From Eucommia ulmoides (Eukaryota; Streptophyta; Magnoliopsida; Garryales; Eucommiaceae), in assembly GCA_016647705.1 (NCBI GenBank), contig CM028330.1:31142649-31206648 (forward strand): 64,000 nt of DNA, written 5' to 3'. Positions 55,115-64,000 of this stretch are shown here, piece after piece; positions within the stretch are counted from its first letter, which is position 1, and each line of letters starts with the position of its first letter. The notes beneath the pieces were generated by a model, which saw only the letters and a list, made by a program, of their open reading frames with translations, was not told the DNA's origin and made no database searches. A program made the translations under genes and the position numbers.

Positions 55115-55862
55115 TGTAAGATCTAACTTTTTTATGTGCATATTTTTATCTGTATTTTATAACATTTAATAAAATATTTGGGTCTTTTGTGTCATTTAAC
55201 TTCCACTGTAAAATTGTTAGGGGTCGTTTTGATTTTTAAAATTTGGTTTTAAGAACTTTACGGGTTTAGATGCTATTTTTAAATCAACTTTTAAATTTAA
55301 AATTAGCATCTAAACCCCTAAAGTTCTTAAAAATAAATTTTAAATATCAAAACGACCCCTAATAAAAAATCTATACAAATGTCGATTTTAGTTCTGATTT
55401 TTGGTAGAATTGTTTATATTATTTTTATTTAATCTCTCTCTCTCTTTATTATGTGATTCATGCTAAAATTGTAGTTAATTTTAATTGTTAATTTTCAATA
55501 AATATGTGTAAAAATTATGTGAAAAATATACATATATACTATTTGTTGGATTAATTAAATAAACATACCAAAGGGGATAAAATTCTACTGAGATTTGGCT
55601 CACAAGCCCACAGTATTTGTTGAAGGGTTGACAAAAAAAAGGTTTTTGCCGGAAATTATGTTTTAATTTTTATTTCATTTGTAATAATTGTATTTATTAT
55701 TTACAATTGAAAAATTGATTCGATTAATTGATAATTATAATTATCACTGTAGTTTGTAATTTTTTTTAGATTTATGGGTAATGTAATATTTGTTATTCAG
55801 TTTTAGTTTTAATTCTCTTTAGGAAAAATCAAGTGGCGGCTCTAGAAAACTGAGTTGTTAAA
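55115..55862 (+). repeat. Polymer LTR 4
   Basis: About 748 bp. Hairpin at 55217-55362; CT run near 55430. Primer site at 55866-55877. Confidence 0.85.
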
Positions 55863-56901
55863 AAATTGTATTAGAGCATATGTATACGACCACTCTAGGT
55901 TTCAGTTATGTTACCCATTACTCATAATAAGTTGACTAATATTTAAAAATAATAATTTTTGTATAATTTATTAATTTTGCCTATTATTTATTTACAATTA
56001 TATATTTACGTTAATTTTTACTTTTGAGCCTTAATGGTATTTTATAATTTCAAGTGGGGGGCTTTATGTGATATTTTTATATATATGTTACGTGAGTATG
56101 AAACTTTAGAGACGTATTTACGTGTGTGAGATGTATTTATGTGTTTTATGTCATATTTATGTTAATAAAATTAGATCTATTATTTTGGATTAATAACAAT
56201 TACATATTTGCTTATTTTCAGAGAATCCATTATTTGAAGTTTGAGTTGTGTTGATATTTTACGAAAAACTTTACAAGATTATAAAATTAAATTGGGATTT
56301 AAATTGATGTGGATATTGGAGATGATTATTCTTGGTTTTAAGGGACAATTCACAAGGAAACTGGTTATCCAGTGATTATGATGTTGGTTATGAATGTTGG
56401 ATGGAATTGGTAAATGTTTGATGTGAGATATGGCAGTGGACTTTAAATTTCATGCCAAGTGAGAAAAATTATTAAGGTCGTAGACATGTTGGCACTAAGA
56501 TAGACCCAATTCAAGTGAGACTACCATGATATTTTAAAAAATATATTTATAGGTTATATATATACATATATGTTTATTACTATTTTTATCTGAGTGCGTA
56601 GCGGAAGTATTTAGAAATATAAGATTCTTTGAAAATTGGTTATCCATGTTAGGAGTTACCGACCAAAGTACACAATGTTGTGTGTGATTTGTTGAATATA
56701 GTATGGTCTACCGCAAATGTGGGAATGGCAATGTGTAGTATGGATTTTTGTGAATTTTGAATTGTTGGTGACTTTCGGTTATTGGACCCTACACAGAGAA
56801 TAATTGTCCTAGAATCGAGTATGACTAATACGACCATGCGATTCTGAATAAATTTTTTTGAACAAATTTTTGTGACAAACTTTATTTTAGGGGTGAAGGA
56901 T
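55863..56901 (+). other. Polymer interior 4
   Basis: Non-coding. The minus frame at 56649-56837 is the shadow equivalent of 51287-51514. Confidence 0.8.
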
Positions 56902-57429
56902 TGTAAGATCTAACTTTTTTATGTGCATATTTTTATTTGTAGTTTATAACATTCAAAAAATATTTAGGTCTGATGTGTGCTTGAAATTCCACTTAAAAAT
57001 TTTTAGGGGTCGTTTTGTTATTTGTGTGTCGTGAGCAAGAAATGAGTATGAAAAAAAAGAGCGTTTACCAAGTAGTCCCAAAAAGTGGCAAAAATCACCA
57101 AATAAACCCAATACCTTTTCTTTGAAGCGAGCAATCCTTACGGTATTTTCGTGACTAAAATGGGCTTATTTAATGCAGCACTTCATAAATATCATGTAAT
57201 CTCCTCCCCCTTATGCGGGACTAAATTAGGTAGCATATGACTAACTCTTTGTGGAACAAAATGCTTATTTTTTATCTCAATGCGAACGTGAAACAATATT
57301 TTTTTTACACAACAGTTATGTTTGATTAGTTCTCTTTAAAATGAGATATTAGTCACATATTTTGGAGTTGTTTATCGTAATGAGTGTGCATGTTACATGT
57401 AACATTAAATAACTACACTATGTTATATC

Positions 57430-59768
57430 TGTTGATCCTAGGATTTTGATGGACAATTAAATGTTGATATTTTTTGTGGAACTAATGAATTTATTGAGTG
57501 TTTCAGTGTAAAAATTTCATTAAAGATTTTATCATGAAGAAATGATTGAAGATGGTTAAGGATGCAAGAGACTGACAAGGAGACAAGCATTAGGAGACTA
57601 AAGACTTTAAAGAATTTAGGAGAAAGCAACTCAGGTTAATTTAACTCTTAATGTATCCTGATTAGGATCACACACGACACAAAAATGATTTTATGTTTAT
57701 GTGTGTTTTTATTAGGATCCTAATTAGTTAACATATTTGCTCCTATGTTGAATTGAAGAAGAAATATTGATTTAAGAAACATTAGTAATTAAAATTGATT
57801 TAACGTATCAATTAAGTTAACCGAGAAAAGAAATCGGTTAAAGGGGAAAAAACGTTGAAGATCGGAGTTAAAAATTAATTGAAAAACAAGTATTCCAACA
57901 GGATTGGTCAACCGACCAATGAGGATTGGTCAACCGATGAAGTGGTTGGGAATGGTGCAGTCTCTAGATCAATCAATTAATCGACAGAAGAAAGATCAGT
58001 CGATCTAGGCCGAAATATGAACTCTCTAAATCAATCGGTCGATATACATAAGATAATCGATCAACCGACTATAGCTGAAAATTGGCCTGGGGAGCATCCT
58101 GAATTAATCAGTCGACAGACCATAGAGTTTCCGTCAACCGAATGGTGAGAAATTTTTGGCTTGTGCTAAAACCTGAATCAATCGGTCGACTTATGATTTT
58201 GATCGGTCAACCGATGGTTCAATTTTAGGTTTAGAGAATTTCGTGGATTCAATCAAAAAGTAGCCTTTTATGGATAAGATCGGAGAGATATCTTAGGGAT
58301 TTGATGTTATTTGAAATATGTGATTGATATTTTGATATCCCTATTGATATGGTTCTTATAATTTGATTATATCTCAAATTGGTATGTTTAATTCTTTCTA
58401 TCTTATCTTATTGAAATTGAGAAATATTTGAAGGATTAATTTAAATGTTTTGAAAGCTATATTTAAGTCAAATATACCATGAATAAAAATTAATAATATA
58501 TAGGGTCTATATGAGCAATTAAATATTATGACAAGTGGGAACTAGTCGTTAGAGGGCCTATTTCAAATCTATTTAAATAGACTTGAATTTTTTTAGAGAT
58601 AAGAGATTATTCCATCATGAACTATTCAGTTCCTGAGCTTTCTAAGAGTTATCATTTTGATATTATACTAAGATATTATCGTAATATCATTCTAGTGTTG
58701 GAATTCTTGAGTTAAAGTGCTAATTCATTTGGCATCACCGATCTGAGATGACTAGAGATCTGATTTGCATTCTTTCGGTGTTTTTCTGGTGAGATAGCTC
58801 CAAGATTTTTTTTTTATTGAGTTTATTATTATTATTGCTTTCTTAGTAATTCAATCTTGTGAAATTATTTTTCAACTTTAAATTGCTTGAATTTTTTTTT
58901 AAACGATTTCTTGTAAAAATCTGATTACGTGCTAAATTGTGTGCTACCATCTTTCATTAAAATTAGATTCTAAAATTCTCACTTTCTATCAATAGTATCG
59001 TGACATTAATTGAGTTCAAATTAATCTGGGGTGGTAAAAGCTCCGAGTGAGAAAAAACTTATCAATTTTGTAATTGGTGAGTTGTGTGCGGATTAGATAT
59101 TATTGGGAATATCTAATCAGGGGTAGCTTCGGGTTTCAATCTATTCCGATAAAGAGATTGAGGTTTAATCTTTACCTAATGTATAAAAAGATTAGGTTAC
59201 TCTTTCCCTGTGGAAAGAGATAGGTATAATTCTTCCAGACTATAATTAATTTTGAGTGAATTTGTAACGGTTCAATCGTTATTGAGTAAAAGGATACTTG
59301 GAGTGATTGGTGAGATTTAATCTTTACCCTAAGGTATAAAAAAAATCCTATAATAGAATTAGATTAATCTTGAGCCTATGAAAAAGATAGAGGTTCTTCC
59401 TTAACCTGTAAAAAAAAATGTAAATGTTGATTATGTGCCTGTGAATAGAATCTCTTCGTAAAGGTTTGGTTCCTACTTGATTAAAGGGATCATAGTGATT
59501 AATGGGTGAGACTCTCCGTGGGACTCGGAAGACTGGATTAGCCAAGTTTAACTTGGTGAACCAGCATAAATTTGGGTGTGCTGCAATTTTTACTTTATTT
59601 ATTTTCAGTTCTTTGGGTGTGCACCTAGTTCGATAACATATATCCACTACTATAAAGATAATAATTAATTTATGATAAAATTAATTATTTGAATTTTCAA
59701 GTGTTATTTATGTGATAATTTTTATTACTACCTAATTCTCCCCTCTTGAGTAGCTCACTGGGCCAACA
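57430..59768 (+). repeat. Solo Ty1/copia LTR
   Basis: TGTTGATCCTAGG to GGGCCAACA, 2,339 bp, with no interior following. The flanking bases are ATATC on the left and ATATA on the right, a five-base duplication with one mismatch. Same family as the minus LTR at 20599-22555. Contains a minisatellite of GGTCAACCGA/TCGATC units (57895-58215) and a CTATTTAAATAG TATA-like box near 58566. Confidence 0.85.
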
Positions 59769-60089
59769 ATATATAAGATTAAAACTAAACCAAAACTAAA
59801 ACTTTTTGAACCAAGCAGTCCATATGGTATTTTCGTTACTAAAATGACCATATTTAATGCACCACTTCATAAATATCATTTAATCACCTCCCTCTCTTAT
59901 GCGTGACTAAATTAGGTAATATGCGACTAACTCTAGGTGAAACAAAATGCTTGTTTTGATCTCAAACCGAACGTGAAACAATGAATTTTTTACACGATAA
60001 TTATGTTCAATTAATTCCCTTTAAAATAAGATATCAACATATTTTTTGGAGTTATATATCATAATGAGTGTGAATGCTACATGTAACAT

Positions 60090-60330
60090 TTAGTAATTAT
60101 ATAATATTATATGTAACATCAACCTTATATGCAACATTAAAACCAAATCAAAACCAAAAATTAAACTGAAAGGTTAGTAACTACACTATGTTACGTGTAA
60201 TATCAATGTTACATATAAGATTAAAACTAAATGAGAAACAAAAGAAAAACCAAAATATTAGTAACTACACCATGTTACATGTAACATTCATATAACATCA
60301 ATGTTATGTGTCACATTACTTTATTTTTAT
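60090..60330. repeat. Repeated palindrome ATGTTACATGTAACAT
   Basis: Perfect at about 60271-60287 and degenerate at 57389, 60077, 60193 and 60216, spaced by ACTACACTATG-type sequence. Each can form an eight-base-pair hairpin stem. Confidence 0.7.
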
Positions 60331-60887
60331 TTATATGTGCATGTTCAATGTAACATCCAATCTAGCAAAAACGGTACTATATTGTTCGTGTTGTAGTTGA
60401 TTATAAACCCTTATTCTTTGCGTGTGGAATGTTATATTGGATGTGTTGAATCGTATTTCAATAAATATCACATGTAACATCTTACAATTTGTAGAAAAGT
60501 AAAAATTCTGGAAGTACCATGTTGAATATAATATGAATGTGAAAACTTAAATAAATAAATAAAAGAATAGTGATTTTGATATCATTTTGAAGATCTTATT
60601 TAAACGAATCTGAATATATAATTAGATTGTAAAAAAATGTATACAATAATAGTTATTTTCATTATTATAAAATGATTTTGTTGATATGGAAACTCTTAAT
60701 CCCTATTATGGAATCTTCACTACCTTATATAACGCGAGGGAAAATCTATCAATAAGAAGTGTACGGATCTGAAATCTAGGACTACACTGTGTATGTAGTT
60801 TGCAAAAAGGGACTGCTCGGTTTATTACTTAGTTAGCGGGTTTAATTTGTGGATTAGTGGTTAATATGGGTCTACGCGGTGATTATC

Positions 60888-60890
<3 letters not shown>

Positions 60891-60954
<64 letters not shown>
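60891..60954. repeat. (AT)32 microsatellite
   Basis: 64 bases of perfect AT repeat, exactly at the right junction between the inserted repeat and polymer LTR 5. The 74-codon frame that crosses it is an artefact of the repeat. Confidence 0.95.
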
Positions 60955-60957
<3 letters not shown>

Positions 60958-61446
60958 AATGTGGATTTCGGTTCGGATTTCAGGTAAAATTCTTGATCTT
61001 TTAATATTTGTATTTAATCATTCTCTTTATTATGTAATTCAAGTTAAAATTGTTGTTAATTTTAATTGTTCATTTCCATGAAATATTTAGTATTATTATG
61101 TGTAATTATGTGAGAAACATGCCTACATGCTATTTATGGGATTGGTTAGATACACATACTAAAGGGGTTAAAATTCCACTAGGCTTTGGCTCACAAACCT
61201 ACATTATTTGTTGCGGGGTCGATGAAAAATAGATTTACACTGGAAATTATGTTTGAATTTCAATTTATTTTATAATAATTGTATTTATTATTTACTATTG
61301 TAAAATTGATTTGATTAATTGATAATTATAATTATCACTATAGTTTGTAAAAAAAAATTCAAATTTATGGGTAATAACATTCAGTTTTAGTTTTAATTCT
61401 TTTTAGGAGAAATCGAGTGGCGGCCATAGGAAATCGGGTTATTACA

Positions 61447-61451
61447 CCCTA
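61447..61451. repeat. Target site duplication CCCTA, right copy
   Basis: Matches 49979-49983 and abuts the polymer's terminal CA. Confidence 0.8.
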
Positions 61452-62679
61452 TATGTACTATTATGTTTAGACCCTTGTGACTAAAAGTCCGAATAAATGG
61501 AGGACCTCTATTCCTTCAGAGATAAGTATGCACCTTCTTCAAAAACATTTTCATCTTCTTAGTTACGAGTAGGACTGACACTTATATGATATATTTTCTT
61601 TTCGTTTGGACTAATAAAGTGAACATTAACACTAAAATTGCCTAAGCAAGTAAGGTCGGTTGAAGTGTTCTTGACAAAATCAAACGTACCTATCCACTTA
61701 CCATTTGTGTCATTTTTGTTCTCATCTTCTCTTAAACAAACAAAAACCAAATAAGAAGTGTTAAAAAACAAAATTATTTTTTACATAAGAGTTTTCAATA
61801 CGAAAAAACTTGGTGTTTTACTCTAGAAAATAAATCTTTGCCTTTGCAATTTTTTTTTTATAAATTAATGTTTTATAAATTTTGTCTTAAATAAATACAC
61901 AATAAAAGGAAATAAAAAATAAATAAAAGCATCTCATAGTGAACTAAGTTTCAATTTGATTCCCTATGAAAGTAGGGATATGTAGGCAACTTTTGCACAT
62001 TCGGACGTCAACTAAAAATAAATAAAGTATTTTTGTTAAGTGTCCAAATTAAAATCCCCCATCTCCCTGAGCTAAACTTGTTGATTCTTCCATAATCGAC
62101 AAACGGTCTAAAAGGGGGACATTTGTTCTTTATTTTTAATCTGTTTTATCTGTTGATGCTTTAATTAAATAATTGTTTTCTTATTTCCTTATAAAACAAA
62201 ATACATAAAAAGGCAAAAAATATACAAAATGGAAATTAATGTGTTAACCAATACCAAAGGAAATTACTTGGGTTTGTTAAAATGTAAAGATCTATTTAAA
62301 CTTAGGTACCATCTTCTGACGGGAGTCTTTGGGTGCCTAACACCTTTTCCGAGTATGATTGACCCCCAAACTTTAAAGAAAACTCTACTAAAGACCAACT
62401 GTTTTTGAGTAAAAAAATTGGTCATTTTAAAATAAAAATAATTTTAAAAATCCCAGTAACTTAGCATACCATTTAACTCAATACTAGGTGGCGACTCCAT
62501 TTTTTATATAAATCCTAGTCCAAAGAACATTTTCAAAACTATCGCCTGGAAAGCCTCTAAAACTTATTTTCTAAAATGAACGAATGTTTGAGGATTTTGA
62601 GAGGGAGGAAATCAAAACTTTTGTTTTCCTATTCTTCCCATTTTCTACTTCCTCGTTTCCAAAATCTAGGGTGCGTCAG
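61452..62679 (+). repeat. Tat/Ogre-like LTR, continuation right of the polymer
   Basis: Continues the LTR part at 49185-49983: TATATGTAC, GAGGACCTCTATTCC, TTACGAGTAGGACTG, a GATTCCCTATGAAAGTAGGG module near 61960, GGTGGCGACTCC near 62488, and an end at CTAGGGTGCGTCA. It is followed by a decayed primer site, so this is a 5' LTR of an element that continues to the right. Confidence 0.7.
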
Positions 62680-62701
62680 CTAGCAATTCTGTTAGGGACT
62701 T
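62680..62701 (+). other. Decayed primer binding site of the Tat/Ogre-like element
   Basis: GCTAGCAATTCTGTTAGGGA follows the LTR end. From memory, Tat/Ogre elements carry GCTGGCGACTCTGCTGGGGA here; all five differences are C-to-T or G-to-A. I am not certain which tRNA it complements. Confidence 0.55.
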
Positions 62702-64000
62702 TTGAGAGTCAAGTCTTGTCAGAGTTTAATTTTATTTTTGCAATTAAATAAAGCCCAAGAAATATGTCTTTGGTTTTAAACATAAATGATTCTCTTTTAT
62801 TTAAAAATAAAAAATAAACATTAAAAATAAAAAATCGTTTATTTTGTTCCTTATATGTTTTGTTTATATATTTGCATACACTTATATATTTTCTTTACTT
62901 TACTATATTTACATTACTGTCTTTAAATTTTTGCATTTTACTTTTTGTAAACTCTCTCCAAGGCACGAGCACCATTTATATTGTATATCATGAGGAAAAA
63001 AAAAACACAAAGTTGTTAACCTTATCCGGAGGCTGAACATAGGGGCCAAAGTTGTGTGATTTCACGACGCTAATCTAAGCCCCAATACCCATTTAGGATT
63101 TAGAAAGAGGAGTCAGTAGAAACAAAGCTATATGGTATATTTGCTGGGATCCAACTTCGAAACTCGCCTCGCTTGGATCACCAACCAATGATAGATGTTC
63201 CCAGGGAGAGAACGCTGAAGGTTTGACGATATGGGAATCAAACTTTTCTAGGATGCATTAGTAGAAAATCCATGAACCACATATAGTGAGCCTAGTATAG
63301 AATATTACCCAAAACTCTTCTGTATTTAGGACTCTATCTTGGAGATAAATTTTACTTTTACCTTGTCTATATTTGTTTATACTTTTGTTATGTTAGATCT
63401 GTAGAATGAAATTTCTTTTACTACTAATGAGTATAGATAAACATAAGAATTCTCGTTCTATCTAATGGTACGCAACCTTAGCTAACGTCAAAATGCTTTT
63501 AAAATTGGATTAAGGAGCAAGTTGCAAGAGAAGAACAAGAATTCATATTTTTGCTTAGTAAAATAAGTTCATTAAACTCAATGTGAATCATAAATTCCCC
63601 TTACATCCAAAAAAATGTACATAAAAAAAAAAAAAAAAAAAAAAATGCCTTGAAATAATGAACGAAATACCCACCTCCATAGTCGTCCAAAAAAAACCTT
63701 TGCTGAACAGTCATCCTAAGGTTCGTACACTAAATACACTAAGATGGGATCAATGTTGTGATACCATGTTGACCATACTAAGATGCAAGGAACAGTTATT
63801 GCCATAAGAAAACGCTAAATGAGAAGAACCCATAATCGCTCCTTCAAAAGATAAGGCAAGAACTATTGTCTCTCCCTAGAACAAATCAAAATGATACAAT
63901 TGACCAAATAAAAGAAATGTCACCTTGTAATAACTACAATAACATTGGAGTATGGACACATGATCCTGAGCCTCTCTCACGAAGAATGGATCGCCGCAGG
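62702..64000 (+). other. Leader region of the last Tat/Ogre-like element
   Basis: AT-rich, no open frame of note. Contains GGCCAAAGTTGTGTGATTTC near 63043 and an A23 run at about 63626-63648. It probably precedes gag, which would lie beyond the window edge. Nothing here can be assigned to a gene. Confidence 0.45.

Larger units (their letters stand above)
57022..60954. mobile_element. Palindrome-rich repeat inserted in polymer LTR 5
   Basis: Near its ends are inverted sequences: ACCAAGTAGTCCC at 57069 and, reversed, CCGAGCAGTCCC at 60806-60820, as in a DNA transposon. A third AACCAAGCAGTCC is internal at 59809. The ~310 bp before the solo LTR (57110-57425) recur after it (59820-60120). It is rich in the self-complementary ATGTTACATGTAACAT. 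No protein coding is seen. The family is not known to me. Confidence 0.5.
49984..61446 (+). mobile_element. Tandem polymer of a short non-coding LTR element: five LTRs, four interiors
   Basis: LTRs begin at 49984, 51541, 53325, 55115 and 56902, and interiors fill the gaps. The period is about 1,787 bp (1,557 for the first, which lacks ~230 bp of LTR). Each LTR starts TGTAAGATC; the last ends GTTATTACA and the inner ones GTTGTTAAA. Each is followed by a decayed Met primer site (TTGTATTAGAGC). Interiors end with GACGAAATTTATTTTAGGGGTGAAGGAT, a polypurine tract of the kind seen in chromovirus (Tekay-like) elements. No protein is encoded. One CCCTA duplication flanks the whole polymer, so it arose from a single insertion site. 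Confidence 0.88.
56902..61446 (+). repeat. Polymer LTR 5, split by a nested repeat
   Basis: Left part 56902-57021 ends inside the first arm of the hairpin. The right part resumes at TACAAATGTGGATTT near 60955 and ends GTTATTACA at 61446. It is more diverged than LTRs 1-4 in its right part. Confidence 0.75.

Noticed and set aside
51287..56837. Conserved minus-strand frames in polymer interiors
   Set aside because: Present in only two of four units, without start or motif conservation; high unit identity alone explains the similarity.
60857..61081. 74-codon frame with Ile-Tyr repeats
   Set aside because: Created by the (AT)32 microsatellite.

Overview
The window looks like gene-poor heterochromatin of a flowering plant, probably a eudicot. 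It is AT-rich, and almost every stretch can be assigned to plant LTR retrotransposons, one MULE-type DNA transposon and short repeats. I see no intact host gene, tRNA or rRNA. The only recognisable host-derived coding sequence is a broken fragment of a fasciclin-like arabinogalactan protein carried inside the MULE. The species cannot be named from this sequence.

Layout, left to right. (1) 1-16479 is a minus-strand, gag-only Athila-like element (TR-GAG-like). A 12.4-kb plus-strand Ty3/gypsy Athila element (2070-14432) is inserted in its gag-like frame with a CTCAG target duplication. The Athila has two LTRs, an Asp-tRNA-type primer site, gag, pol and a third env-position ORF, all with premature stops. 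(2) 16480-22555 is a decayed minus-strand Ty1/copia element (RT, integrase, gag, primer site, LTR), cut on the left by the gag-only element. (3) 22583-49184 is a very large Tat/Ogre-like (Ty3/gypsy) element. Its left LTR is interrupted by a lone Athila-like LTR. Its interior has no gag-pol but carries an antisense plant-mobile-domain gene remnant and a minisatellite-rich 3' region. Its right LTR is interrupted by a partly dimeric, gag-only copia-type element (36030-43047) and by a Pack-MULE-like element (44887-47709), and then contains a perfect 442-bp tandem duplication.

(4) 49185-62679 is another Tat/Ogre-like LTR. It holds a short non-coding LTR element expanded head-to-tail into five LTRs and four interiors (49984-61446), bounded by one CCCTA duplication. 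The last LTR of that polymer is itself split by a palindrome-rich repeat containing a solo copia LTR. (5) 62680-64000 is the start of the interior of the last Tat/Ogre-like element, which runs off the window.

The relative order of events can be read from the nesting. The Athila is younger than the gag-only element, which is younger than the minus copia. The MULE, copia dimer and polymer are younger than the Tat/Ogre-like LTRs they interrupt. The solo copia LTR is younger than the palindrome-rich repeat, which is younger than the polymer's last LTR. Several primer sites, LTR ends and stop codons differ from the expected form by C-to-T or G-to-A, as expected of long-methylated DNA. Nothing here looks able to move by itself. 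Identities and lineage names rest on reading motifs by eye; no database search was run.
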